Assembly (NCBI RefSeq): GCF_004011695.2
Contig: NC_082409.1
Coordinates: 1,922,001 to 1,986,000 of the forward strand
Length of the DNA: 64,000 bases
Direction of reading: 5' to 3'
DNA from: Ascochyta rabiei
Lineage: Eukaryota; Ascomycota; Dothideomycetes; Pleosporales; Didymellaceae
Part shown: positions 49,448 through 61,400 of the stretch, piece by piece
How the letters are laid out: every line of letters starts with the position of its first letter
How positions within the stretch are numbered: position 1 is the stretch's first letter
Notes under the pieces: model-generated
Told to the model about the DNA's origin: nothing
The model's database searches: none
The model's input: the letters and a program-made list of their open reading frames with translations, nothing else
Program-made: the position numbers and the translations under genes

Positions 49448-50186
49448 TTAGACAGTCTCGTGCGGAGCTGTAGGCGCAGCGACACCGGGTTGTGCTCCAA
49501 CAACAGGCTCAGCACCGACACCGTGATGCTTTTCGACACCAGCCCGGTGCGTTTCCTTGAAACGCTGAACATCCCAAAGACGGGCTTCGAGGAGTGTACC
49601 GACGAGGGTAGTGAAGCTGGGGCGTTGGTAAGTACACGCTGCCGACCAAAGACCGGCAAACCACTTACAAAGCAATGAAAGCAAACGCCTCAAGGGTCCT
49701 CTTCAGGCTGCACTTGTTCACGAAGCGAGGCGAGTTCACCGCACAACCACCGTTGTACTCGTAATCCTGCGCCGCAAAGATAAAAGCCGTGAGCCAGAGG
49801 TAAGAGAGAATCCAGGTGAGAGGGGCAAGATAGCCCTTGTAGGTCTTCAGAGCTGGAAGAGCAAGGGCAGGGAGGTATAGGAACACGTCGACGGCGGCCT
49901 GTATTGGTTCGTCAGTGATCTGATTGACATTGCATTTGGGAATAGTAGAAGGAACGAAGCAGTGAGGGAGGTGACGTACAAGAGCGATCCAATAGACGAG
50001 GTGCGTGTTGTGTGTGAACTTGTTGATGAAGTACCCTGAGATGCCGAGGACGATCAACGAGGAGATGAGGTGCAAGGCATGGTTGGCAGCGATGAGGGGT
50101 CGGTGAAGCTTGTTCGAGCGAAGAGCCGGAGCACCGTAGTCAGTCGTGGGTGCTGGAGCTGCGTTTACACGGCGTCCAAATGCCAT
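49448..50186 (-). CDS. MARVEL-domain membrane protein, 3 exons
   Basis: A small four-helix membrane protein of the MARVEL type found at fungal plasma membranes and eisosome-like sites; the exact role is unknown. On the reverse strand the exons are 50186-49980, 49898-49669 and 49616-49448 (606 nt, 201 residues), with introns of 81 and 52 bp and GT..AG ends. Hydrophobic helices lie at about residues 33-52, 60-85, 91-115 and 137-160. The loop between helices 3 and 4 holds the DYEYNGGCAVNSP-like stretch with conserved-looking cysteines. The C-terminal ~40 residues (FKETHRAGVEKHHG onward) are hydrophilic and rich in Ala, Pro, Val and Gly. The splice at 49669 joins FAFIAF to FTTLVGTLLEARLWD, giving the usual last helix. 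The ATG at 50186 is the first in frame. Confidence 0.85.
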
Positions 50187-53100
50187 TATTATGGTCTGGT
50201 GTGGGTTGCTTTGATGTGTTGGATGTGGTAGTTATGTTGGTGAAGCAGCGTGGAACAAGTCGAGGTCGTGGGTCCTTTTGTGTGTGCTGTGGAAAGTTGC
50301 ACCTTCTGAACCATAATGGCCCTTCCCTGCCTTATATGACCAGCCTGCCAGCACGGTAGCCATCAGCTCACGAGACACAAGTTCCTCGTCAACGCAGCGT
50401 CGTCACACCCACAAGCAAGGAAAGCACGGCTGCCGATCACAACACCCCGCCTGTATGACCCAATATGCTCTTGATGATTTCACTGCACCCTGGTCTTCGT
50501 GCGCGTGTCAGCCACTCGAAAACCGGACACTCGTCATTTTTCGTTGTCTGACGTTCAGATAAACGTCAGGATGCGCCAATTCGGCTCCTTCCGGCTGTCA
50601 TGGTGGTGAGATCTGCAGGGATCTGGGGGCAGTCTGGAGTGGAAAGAGAGCACGGCATTGCGCGGAGCCTTGGCAGCGGCCATCGCTTCCATCACGTTGG
50701 GACAGTCGAAGGTGCTGGCATCATGGCTGATAAGAAAGGTGCTACGTGGAAACCGTTTGCGAGCGTTGCGTGACTGCTTGGCTCGAAATGATGCGACGGT
50801 CAGGGTCTGCGAGTTGTGTACAATGCTGCGTAACCTACAGCCACTACCAGCCTTGTGGTGGGAAATCAGGTTTTGCTGCCACGAGCAAACGCACCGAGCC
50901 CATCTTGCTTGCCACTTATTCACAAAGTCTGTTTGTTCGAAGCCATCGAGGTGCACCGAACAGATTCTCCGCACAATGAGTCATGGCTTGTGAGTACCAC
51001 GTAGGTCAGCAATACACCCACAAAGAATCCAATATCACCGTGACCCGAACTTCTGACTGCCTGAAGAGCACAACGTCCAACTTACCAGCAAGACACGACT
51101 GTAAAGCAACGAAGACGAGAGACCGTGACTACAAAGACGAGAGACCGTGACTACAAAGACGAGAAACCGTGACGACAAAGAAGAAATGGTGGATGCAGCT
51201 GATAGAACATTGTCAAGTTTGGGCATAAGAGTCAAGTGGAAACTCACGGCTTGTGTGGGTGGCGCATGGTTACCCTATGGCCAGCCATTTGAGTGGATAT
51301 ACCTAGGCACTACTCGGGACCACCACCACGCAGAGATGCGTGGCAGAGCCGACTTGCAAACAACACACGCACAACGTAGCTTCACGAGGATGCTCGATTC
51401 AAGAGATCCCGGCCGGTAACTGGTAGCAGCTCCAATATCAAGATGGATGCACAGGCTCCATGCAAATGTCACACAAAGGGGTTAGAGCCAATTACCCACT
51501 CAGCGAACGGGTGCTCTTCCAGTTACCGATCCCAACGCTTTAGCCAAGCTCCTCAGCCCTCGGCAGAGCTACGTGCAGCCACGATGTTAGCTCGCATGCG
51601 ACGGGTTGCCAACTTCCGCAATCGTGCAGTGCAGCGGGCGTGTTTGTTTAATCAACTCAACCGGGTTGCCGTAGCATGGCGTATCTCGACGTGGAAGACG
51701 GGTCGTAGATCGGTCTTGGGCTACCTGTTCGCGGGAGGCGGTGCACTGGCCAATGATTAGCATGCATCTAGCTGGAGTGGTGGAATCACTCTTGCAGCTA
51801 ACAAAGTGTATCAGGTGTGTTGAGAAGATGTGGAATGGCTGGTTCGTGAAAGCATTGTTCCTGCAACCCTATGCTCACACAAGCGTGCAATGGGGAGGAA
51901 ATCATATGGCCCCAGCTTGGTCATCATGGAAGTGAGGAAGAGGAAGAGGAGGAAGAGATACACTTACGGAGCATGCGGCACTGGTGTGAGAGGGTACTGC
52001 AACCGTCGTTTTCTTGTGAAAGGCTTGTTTTGTGAGAGGCAGGAGTAAGGTTTGACCGGGGCCTGCGCGGTCTGCACAACAAAGCCTGAAGTTGTTGGTT
52101 CGTTCTACGAGATGGAGGGCAGATTACGGTGATTTTCCTAGAGTCAGCTAACCAGACGCCGTGCGTTCCCTGTCTACAGAGGACGGGCGGTGTGAGATGG
52201 CGGTCTTGAAATTTGCCAAATGCACATCCGAGCCTAGGGGATGATGAGGCATCCAGCGTGTTGGGAGGGCGTACATGCCGTATTGTCGTCTAGAACTAGT
52301 TGCATTACGCGACAAATATGCGCTCTGGGGCCGCAGTAATCATGTGCGACGGGCGACACGACAGAGTCAGGAAGGAAAATTCCATTAAATCGCCGCGGAA
52401 AGGGGACGCGACTAGGGCGCAGCCGGTCCGCACATCTGTGCACCGGCGTGCACATGCACGAGGGGACCTGGACCGGATGATCAGTTCGTGCAAGTTCTCA
52501 GGGGCAGCGGACCGCGTTAAAACTTAAGAGGGAGCCGCTCCCTCGACAATGCGAGCGGATTACTGCATCTAGTTTGGGTTGTGGAGTCGTTTTGCTAGAC
52601 GCTGACCGGAGATGGAGAGCTCGTACACGTGCCTGTTCTCCACCTGCTGATCTCACCGGGCGAGCTATATGAGCGTAGGAGGGAACATCAGCAGCGGATG
52701 GGACACTCGAGAGTAGCGTCTTGGTAAGGTCTGGTGAGGCTGCCCGCCGACGTCGACCGGCCGATGCTGAACTCGCGGGCTGCTTGCTAGTGTCAGACGG
52801 GGGAGATGGCGTCCGCATCCATGCAAGCGAGCCGAAGACGGCCTGAAAGCGTGACCGAGAAAGGACCGCTGGCTTGCCTCGTAAGAGTAGGTGGTTGACC
52901 GCCAGTCGTAGGCTCGGCCAGCAAGTGTTGCAGAGATGACGCGCCGAAGGATTCTGCAGGAGCAGGAACTGGAATGGCGAAGCGAGGCGGATGCGGCGGC
53001 GTTCGGTCGGGCCTGGCTGAGGCGTCGAGCTTGAGGCTTGAGCTTGATCGTTGGCGCGTGTCTGTGAGCCGAAGGGTTGGGCCGGCCGAGCGAGTTCCCG

Positions 53101-54372
53101 TGGCCATGCTTCCAGGGAGAGTTCCCCCGCCAATCTTATGATTCAATTTAGCTCCCAAACCAGCCCTCGTGTTCAATACGCTGTACACGCCGTTGGGATC
53201 AGCATCAGCGCTCGCGTTTTGTAATGGTTACGGGTTCGTCGAAGAGCACAGCTGCTGTGTGCCTTTGCCGGTGTGAAGCCGGAGAAGGCACAACGAAGCA
53301 GGGGGTGTTGTGCGCCGCTTTGCACCATACCCATCCATGATTCACTGCGTCAACCGCTACTGGGCAAGCTGTCAGAGCACATGGCTTGCTTCCGGGACGT
53401 TGGGTGCGACGCGTGGCAGTGACATATGCAAAGAATAGCAAGGTCCGGGTTGTGGTTGGTTGTCATGCTGCCGTGAGGAAGGTCAGCTGGAAGCGGAGAT
53501 CGGCAAGCACACTCGCGTGCGCCTTGTACCGTGCAGATCGCGGGTCGAAGTGAATCGTGAAATGGGGTCCGGGAAAGGAGAAAGAATTGGTTGCACTATT
53601 ATATACCTTCAGAATAGTATTCATACACCAAGAGATGAGACGCTTCGCCAATAAGTCTGCAGGCGTAAAGGCCATCGCAACATGAGAAAATGCATATGCC
53701 TTACCAACAGGGACGAACAAGCAGCCAGCCACGAGTTCGAGAAAGCGTTGCGAAGATGCAAAAACGCTGAGACATCCGACCTGGGCGTAACGAGGCAAAA
53801 GCCGCTAGTGGAAATGAGACTATAAAACGCAAGGGAGGAAAAAAAAAAAAAAAAAAAAAGTGTGGTCTGCCCGAAACAAAGGCTCATCTCAAGTCGTCCA
53901 CGTGTTGTGGCAACAAAACCAAGGTATCATCATCCTCCCAAGCATGACCAAACGCCAAGATGATGTGACTGCCAAAGAACTCCGGTTTTTTTTTTCGTCG
54001 CGGATAGCGCCGCCAAGAAAAGATGATGATTACCACCTGAGGAGAATCACGAATCCATATTTCAAGGTGGCGGAATGTGTTGATAGATATGGTACCGCGT
54101 GGTTGCATGGTCGACCTTGGTGCGACCCACCGGTAGTGTGGGTGCGGTGCATACGATTCCGGCACAGGGAACGTTGGCAAAGCCGGGGCGACTGTTCAAG
54201 GTTGCAGACTGTTCTCTCGAATGTTTGTCATCGGCTTCGATGACAAACAGAGGAATGCAGTGCGATTCGGGCCATGGAGCCTGTCAGGCAGAGCGGAGTC
54301 GTGGCGAGCGAACAGCCGAAAATAGCAAGCGCGTTCAGAAAGGGCAAAAATGCTGGCCAAACCGCCCAAAGG
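50187..54372. other. Gene-free stretch, 4.2 kb
   Basis: No supportable gene on either strand. The longest reverse frame, 52498-53133 (211 codons), is Arg/Ser/Pro-rich, overlaps another reverse frame and resembles no family. Visible features are a 22-bp triple repeat at 51114-51179, an A run of about 22 bases near 53838-53860 and a T run near 53987-53996. The first few hundred bases should contain the MARVEL gene promoter. Confidence 0.6.
51114..51179. repeat. 22-bp tandem repeat, three copies
   Basis: The unit GACGAGAGACCGTGACTACAAA is present three times in a row; the last copy has two changes. Confidence 0.85.
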
Positions 54373-55919
54373 CTACTGCTGCGGTCGGCGGGCGGTCCAA
54401 ATGTGTCTGCGGAGCAAGGGGTCAGTATTGGTTGGTTACAGGGTCAACATTGGTGCAACAACAACAAAGCGGCTTACATGTTGTTGTACGCATGAATTTT
54501 GCGATTACAGATCTCCTTGCGGACGCCCTCGAGGAGCGGTTTGACGTGGGCGTTGAGATCCCACTGGTAGACTCTTGTGAGCGGAGCAAAGGACAGTGCG
54601 TCGAGCCCCTCGGTGATGCCTAGGTTGTACCACCTGCCAATGTCCTTTTGGTGGGGATCATTGGGCCATGAGTTGTAGGGAACGCGGATGACGGTTTCCT
54701 GAATGTCGATGAAGCCGGCAGCTTGCAGGTTGTGGCGGGTCCGATGGTCGTAGGCAATGGGGCGTGAGACTCGCCATGTAGCGTCTGCGAGGTAGCCGTA
54801 CCACTGGACGAGCTTCCCTTTGGGGTCGAGTGTGCCATCGTCGCAGCGCGGCTGCATGTCGATCTCAACGTGCTCTATCCAACCACTGCCTGGCTTGAGA
54901 TGTCTGCAGGCGTATTAGTGTGGGTCATGCACGCACAAGGGGTGTTTGCGCACGAGAAGACTTTTTGGTACAGCTCTGGCCAGCTTGTGACGCTACCGCA
55001 GGCCATTCGTAGGTGGATCAGATCCCACGAGTCCTCGCCTAGCGACCACGGACTCTCGTAGTCGCGTGGTACACGGAAACGCAAGTTGGGGGGGATTCTG
55101 CATGGGGGCAGCGTTAGTGCGTGTGCCGGCAAACAGGTGCAAGGGTGGGCACCAACCTTTCCGGCTGGATGTTGACGAGATCCAAGCCCAAGACCTGCAG
55201 CGTTCTTTGTCAGCCGTGTGTCTCGTTTTGCAATGCAGCTACGCAGCCACGAATGCAGCCATGAATTCAGCCATGCATGCAGCACAAGGGGGTCAGCGCA
55301 CCTCTGCGTTCAGGAATTTGCTGCAGCGCCAGTTAGCCTCGCATGCCAGTCAGCTGAGCCGCAGAGCCCACGCGCAAGCCCAACTTACTCGGCCATGTCG
55401 ATCGCCCAGATGCCGGTGCCGGTTCCCAGGTCAAGAATGCGGGTTTCCCCGCTGTGTGGGACAGGGGCTTGGTGCAGCAGGTCGCGGCGGGCTACGGAGA
55501 AGAGCTTGTGGTAGATGTCCATGCGGTCTTTTTCGGGCTGCAATGCGATGCGGGTCAGAAAGGGGCCGTGGTGCAGCAGGAGTGGGCTGGGGCTGTGCTC
55601 GCTCACCTCGTCACACGGATATTGGTACATGCCTCTCCGGTAGCCGTGGTAGTAGCGGCCGTTTTCGAGGTAGTTGCTGTTGTGAGCGGGCACGGGCAGT
55701 CTGCGGCCTCGGTCAGTGGGGTGGCTCTGTGTTGGTCGTGGCGCGGCATGGCATGGCATGACGGTGGGCGTGGGCGTGGGCGTGGGCGTGGGCGAGCGCG
55801 GGCGCGGGCGAAGGCTGCAGGGCGGGCAGGGCGGGCAGGGCGGGCGCCAACGCGGGAAGAAAGGTCGCACGGAGCGGGGAGAAGCCGTGCACTCACCCAT
55901 TCGAAGCCATTGTGACCAT
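54373..55919 (-). CDS. LaeA-like SAM-dependent methyltransferase, 8 exons
   Basis: A class I SAM-dependent methyltransferase of the large fungal LaeA-like family; some members control or decorate secondary metabolites, but the substrate here is unknown. Reverse-strand exons: 55919-55897, 55676-55607, 55537-55389, 55320-55302, 55194-55157, 55097-54954, 54903-54478 and 54406-54373 (903 nt, 300 residues). Motifs in order: [20 protein letters not shown] (about 12-31), SAM-binding motif [14 protein letters not shown] (65-78), [29 protein letters not shown] (about 123), [23 protein letters not shown], and the end HIWTARRP. Exon 4 is only 19 nt. Intron 2 (55538-55606, 69 bp) is divisible by three and open, so it could be retained; the family pattern argues for removal. 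Intron 1 (220 bp) is long for a fungus and contains a GGCGTG repeat. The start is the first ATG of exon 1; an in-frame ATG stands three codons on. Confidence 0.87.
55302..55320 (-). other. 19-nt microexon of the methyltransferase gene
   Basis: Flanked by CTGCAG acceptor and GTGCGC donor on the reverse strand. It supplies the residues between motif I and the VLGLDL strand (DKFLNAE with split Asp codon). Without it the reading frame does not join and the loop is missing. Confidence 0.82.
55762..55815. repeat. GGCGTG repeat in intron 1
   Basis: Four to five GGGCGTG units followed by GGCGAGCGCGGGCGCGGGCG. It lies inside the first intron of the methyltransferase gene. Confidence 0.8.
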
Positions 55920-56159
55920 TGGGACGATGTCGAGCAGCAAAAGGGGCCTCGTGGGCGGGGGGCGGCGACTGGGCGACCGCCTGGTCAGCCGGGCGGGCGG
56001 GGGGGAACGAGTGCCGTGCTGGAGGCTGGTGCGGACGGCGCACGCAGTTGGGCGCTGGGCTTCGTTGACGGGGGGCCGACGGGCGAGCAGGCGGGCGAGC
56101 AGAAGCAGACGCAGACGCAGGCGCAGGCGCAGACGCAATAGCAGACACCGACGCAATAG

Positions 56160-56205
56160 CAGCCGAGGCGGAGGCGGAGGCGAGGGTGACGGCGACGGCG
56201 AGGGT

Positions 56206-56237
<32 letters not shown>

Positions 56238-56362
56238 GGAAGAGGGCGAGGGCGAGGGCGAGGGCGAGGAAGAGGGCGAGGGCGAGGGCGAGGGCGAGGG
56301 CAACGGCAACGGCGAGGGCAACGGCAACGGCGAGGGCAACGGCAACGGCAACGGCGAGGGTG
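56160..56362. repeat. Purine-rich GGCGAG hexamer tract
   Basis: About 200 bp of GAGGGC/GGCGAG hexamers with GGAAGA and GGCAAC variants; the + strand is almost pure purine plus C. It stands about 240 bp upstream of the methyltransferase start codon. A period divisible by three keeps long frames open on both strands, but those frames are compositional. Confidence 0.93.
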
Positions 56363-57075
56363 TCGCTTTTATTCGTCGACAGCAAGACGGCCTGCTGGGT
56401 TCGCGGACGACTGTGGGCTGGGGCACTGGGGCGGGCAGCGGGCAGCGGGCAGCGGGCAGGCAGGACGGCCGGGGTTCACTCAGTGTCCAGGGCAGGAGCG
56501 AAGCGGGAGGGTAATTATACGACTCCAAGACACCACCCGCAGACCCCTGCACCGACGCACTCCAGCAAGCGTGCCTCGTACCGGTGCCCTGCCTGCGGCC
56601 TGCGCAGACGCTGCTCGTCCACTCGTCACTCGTCACTCGTCCACTCGTCACTCGTCCCCTCCCCTCCCCTCCCCTCGTCTGCTGGCCCACAGCTGCGTCC
56701 CCGAGCAGAGGCAGCCCGAGGCGGCTGGATCCACCTGCGCAGTGCTGCTGGGAACCGCCCGCGCCTCAGGCCCTCAGCCATCGAGGACCCACTTGTCGTC
56801 TCTGTCCTCCCCCAGTCCCTGTCCACTGCCCTCGCCGACAGCAGACGACCGTCGGAGCGCGCCTGCGTCGGGACTAGTTGCGGTCCCACTATCCAGCCTG
56901 TCGGTTCTGCGAATAGCCAGTTCGGCGGATCCCCCCAGCCAGCCTGTTGCCGTGCGCCCCTCACCCACGGCGCCCTGCTCCCTGCCGCCTCGACACCTGA
57001 ATGCCCGTCCCGCGCTCCGTCTTCTGCTCGTCGGCTCGCACTGCGCTGCTCAACCCCTTCCTCTGCCTCGCACCC

Positions 57076-57293
57076 TTCTTCTGCTGCTCCCTTTCTCTGC
57101 TGCTCCGTTCTTCTGCTGCTCCGTTCTTCTGCTGCTCCGTTCTTCTGCTGCTCCGTTCTTCTGCTGCTCCGTTCTTCTGCTGCTCCGTTCTTCTGCTGCT
57201 CCGTTCTTCTGCTGCTCCGTTCTTCTGCTGCTCGGCCATTCTGCTGCTCGGTCATTCTGCTGCTCGGTTCTTCTGCTGCTCGGTCATTCTGCC
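57076..57293. repeat. 16-bp minisatellite
   Basis: About 12 units of GTTCTTCTGCTGCTCC; the last few units change to GGTCATTCTGCTGCTC. The 16-bp period shifts the frame in each unit, so all three frames repeat the same short peptide pattern, which argues against coding. Confidence 0.92.
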
Positions 57294-57616
57294 TCGCACT
57301 GCGCCGCCCTGCCCTGCACCGCTCTCCTCCCACTCCTCTCCTCTGCATTGCATTGTGCTGCTCTGCTCTTCCCTCCCTCCTCGCCCATGCTCATCTCCTG
57401 TCCTGCTACTCTTCACCTCACCGCTCAGCCCACCTGGCGCACAAAATCCCTAGTGCACCCTCAGCCGCTCGCCCACCTCTGCCCACTCGCCCACCTCTGC
57501 TCGCCGAACCCTGGTCCACCCGCCCAACAGTGGCCGCCTGCCTGCCCCAGCTCTACCCAGCTCGGTCCTGCCCACTATGCATTTCAATCGCTGCCGTCTA
57601 CCCATCTCCTGTGCCC

Positions 57617-57733
57617 TTTGACGCTGCCATGCCATGTCTCGACACAGAGTGAACCTTTGACGCTGCCACCCCATGTCTCGACACGGAATGAACCTTTGAC
57701 GCTGCCATGCCATGTCTCGACACAGAATGAAAC
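57617..57733. repeat. 39-bp tandem repeat, three copies
   Basis: Units start TTTGACGCTGCC at 57617, 57656 and 57695 and include CCATGTCTCGACACAGA. Confidence 0.92.
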
Positions 57734-58093
57734 CGTAACAGACGCTGCAACCACGACAGCACCACGGCGCGCCACCGTGAAATCCCTCCTTCGGCATGCG
57801 CGACGCTCTCGCACTAGAGAGCCCTGGTGAGAATTTGGGTCCGATTCCGACAATTTGGTGCCCATCTCCGCCCCATCCCAGCGCGTTCCTCGCTCGGCCC
57901 ATGGCTGACGCGACACGCCCGTTCAGCTCAGCGTCAGCTGCAAGCCCGTATACAAACGACTGCCCGTGTCATGAGGCGCTCACCGGGTAAACCCGTCTTC
58001 GACCTCTTGCGTCTGCCGTTTGTTGGAACGGCGGCAGTTGACGAGGATCCGGGGGGGGGGGGCGTTACTATTGGGCCCGAAAACAGTCTATCC

Positions 58094-58436
58094 TGAAGAG
58101 CACAATCCAACGATACCGTAAATCACACTCTTTTCTAGGTTGAAAGCTTGGGTTAGTCTACTCTTTACAGCACAATCCAATTTTATCGTAACTACACTCC
58201 TTTCTGGGTTAAAAGCTTGGGTTTGTCTACTCTTCACGGCACAATCCAACTTTATCGTAACTACACTCTTTTCTAGGTTAAAAGCTTGCGTTAGTCTACT
58301 CTTTACTGCATAATCAACTTTATCGTAACTACACTCTTTTCTAGGTTAAAAGCTTGCGTTAGTCTACTCTTCACTGCATAATCAACTTCATCGTAACTAC
58401 ACTCCTTTCCAAGTCGAAAGCTTGTGTTACAGTGAC
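58094..58436. repeat. 69-bp tandem repeat, five copies
   Basis: Five units of 68-69 bp with the cores CACAATCCAA, TCGTAACTACACTC and AAAGCTTG.GTTAGTCTAC. The middle units are nearly identical and the outer ones more diverged. It is preceded by a run of G at 58051-58060. Confidence 0.93.
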
Positions 58437-61400
58437 CCTCTTTATCCTCGCTCCTCTACCGTCTACAGTTATCCTTTGCGGTTGGTTCTCCGACTTGCAT
58501 CAACCGAGGCACGGTCGCTGCTGCTGCGTCAGTGCGCCTTTCCTCGCTCGCCGTGCCGGCCCGCTGGCGTTACCACCAAAGCTTACCAAGGGGTTCGTTC
58601 GCTGGCAACGCTGTCGACCGGGATCGTGCCATCAGGACGTCGCGAGTGTGTCGGAAACCCCCGTCCCTCCCATCTGCCCTGCGACCTAGCTTCTCCCAGC
58701 TTTCCGCCTTCTCACCTCCTCAGCACCATCGTCAGAAGACGCAATGTACGCGGCCAAGAGCAGGAGGCGTTCGTCGCTTGCATGCAACAAAGAACGTCTG
58801 GCCCAATCATGGCTTCTGTCGTGGAAGCAGTGCCTGCATGCAGCGCACAGGGTCACCCACGACAATACCCATATGGCGTTTGTATACCGGCAGAAGTACA
58901 CCTAGACGATTGGCCAAAGGGAGCTCTCCATCCCACCAAACGATGATGCGGGAGTACATGACGTCGAGACGTGAGTGTTGCGAGTCGTCTGATTCCCAAG
59001 TATTTGGTCGTCAGTCTGGGATCACGCAGTCGGACCATGCGTTAGCTGCCGCCTTCCCCTCAATGCAAACGAGAGAGCTTTGCAACCATTGGCAAGAGAT
59101 ATGCACGCGCATGGATCATCACACTCAGCATCACACTTGCGATGCGGGTTTCGTTTCAACGAGACCAGCATAGTCAAGTTGCAACCTAGGTGAGCCTTTC
59201 CCTGGCCCTTTGAAGACGACCACGCCCAATAGAGACGTCTTCTCGATACCATGGCACACCGCGTCGGGCTGCGTCGCACGCTGGCAACGGAAACAGGGCT
59301 GTCTCTCGAGACAGACAACGGTATGTTTCAGTCCATAGCCTGTTCTGCGGCTTTCACCCGACACACGAACCAGGGCTACGAGGTGAAAGACGTCTTTCTC
59401 ACAAGGACACCTGCGCTAAACCGCGTCGTGTCTGGGTAGGATTTCAGTGGGTTTTGGCTCTGGGATGGCTGGTGCGAAGCCACAACGCTGGGTACCACCA
59501 GTCCCGTGGGTACACTGGCAGAGCCAACGTTTGCTTCCCATGTGCACAAAACAGCTTGATTTCTCGCTATCATGAGGGCTCCCAAAGCCCCGGATTGAGA
59601 CTGGTCGCAAGGCCCAGTCTCGAGGAGCAGGAACACCGGTCTGATGAGTGCAGAGTGAACAAAGACCGTATGTGAAACGCGGACAGCCGCTAGCTTAGCC
59701 GAACCAACCCATCGGAATTCCAGCCGCCAATTTCGAGGAAAGTGGTCTCCGGTCCGATGGCACTTTTCCTCTTGCACTTTTTTTTTTTCCACCACACCCG
59801 CCATGAGCGCGCCACTTCCTGTTACTCTGGTCAAAGCACAGGCCTGGATTGCATCTTCGCTGCTGTGGGGTTGGACAGGGTGTGTCGGGCTCATGATGTA
59901 AGAGAGACGCGTTCATATTCCAAGTGGAGTAGGAGATTGGGATTAAATCACACGCAGGCAGATGCATATACGTGCTCGTGCAGACCGCATGTCTGAGACG
60001 CGAGCCTGTGATAGTTCGATCCATACTTGCAGGCCTTGCGTCTTAGTGTCGGCCCAACACGTATTACCTTAGGTATAGGGACCCTTTTTAAGGACCAGGT
60101 ATGGTCAGTGAGGCGCGTAGGCTGCACATCTTCTTGCACCCCAAGCAGTTTCTGGGTCGCGCTACTCGTTCAATGGAGAGACCTAGGGAACTGCGCCGCG
60201 TTCAACAAAGAGCGAGCGGTGAAGGTGAGATCTCTATGCAGTAACCTGGAGCGTACCTGGTGCCTGAACGAACTGCACATGCGCAGTAATAGACGGTAGA
60301 ACTTGACCAGATGAAACCTAGCAACTCAGGCACGATCAAACTACCTTCTTGCGCAACACCACGCTGGGTGTACTGGTTCTCGACGCGTCTGATAAACGAC
60401 TCCAAATGGCGGTGTAAAGCTCTACGTGGACCAGACAGGGTCAAAGCGCCTGCAGTCAGCCTCAAAATGTAGGGCTGCGATGATTGTCACACAAATGCAC
60501 GACAGAACCTACTCACTCGTCCAGCCGTCCCGGCACAACGATACTGTAAGCCACTTGTCTTGTCTTCTTTGTTCTCACTGTGTCTGATTGCTAGAAATTA
60601 TAATTGTAACTTTTGGGGAATGCTTGTTCTCAATAGACGCAGGATGTCTTTTGCGCTGCCGAGCTGCAACCGACTGTATGTTGTCGCAGGTTACCGGCCA
60701 GCATCAGGAAAAGACTGATCATTGTAACAGCTTGCTATCCATACTAGAACACCTGCACTGTGGGCACCAGAGCGCAGAAGCCAACCTCGAGCCGGTCGGA
60801 ATGCATGTGTTTGCAACCACACAAGGGCACAATTAAGCACTCAAATGCTTGCGGTCCAACATGCAGCCGTACAGACTGCCTCGTAGACGCTTTAGACACC
60901 TGCATATGTCACATTTAGATCATGTACCCTGAATCGATCTCACCTAGATGGGTGTACGACATCCCAAGGGCAACATTAGTAGCGTGTCGTCGCTCATCAT
61001 TGCCTTCTTCTGGCATGCCGACAATGCTGACAGTCTGCCTAGGTGCTGATCCCGGCGTGCCACTTGAAGTCGGAGCTAAGTGCAAAGATGCTGCACAACT
61101 GTGAACGCCCCACGGCACACGAGGTTGTGCTTCCGTGGGCGGATGTAACCATCCACCCTATGACAGCTCTCGTAGACCGATGCGTCGCTGCATGCTGCTA
61201 GGCTCCGTCTCCGGGTATAGCTTCTTAGGAGAGTCGGATTATAAAATCTGCCTACTGCAAGTCATTGCTGGGACTAGACACCGAGCCTCCACCAAGCATC
61301 CCACGATGTGTGATGCGGTTTGTTGATCTAGCAAACGAACGCTTCCGATCGAACGAGAACTCCTATATCTCATGAAAGCGGACTGATCGACATTCTCTCT

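Noticed and set aside
52498..53188. Reverse frames of 211 and 131 codons
   Set aside because: They overlap in different frames, are Ser/Arg/Pro-rich and have no family resemblance or convincing splice partner. Left out for lack of evidence.
55603..57348. Long reverse frames (260, 265 and 240 codons)
   Set aside because: Same low-complexity tracts read on the other strand; two of them overlap true methyltransferase exons 1 and 2 in the wrong frame or in intron sequence.
56186..57830. Long forward frames of 488 and 419 codons
   Set aside because: They run through the hexamer tract and the 16-bp minisatellite in different frames, consist of Arg/Ala or Leu/Ser/Cys low-complexity sequence and resemble no family. 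Composition keeps them open.
57076..58436. Regular repeats as a CRISPR array
   Set aside because: Units are directly adjacent without unique spacers, and the context is a eukaryotic nuclear genome with spliced genes.
59376..59894. Reverse frame of 172 codons
   Set aside because: No recognisable motif or membrane pattern and no neighbouring exons; length is compatible with chance at this GC content.
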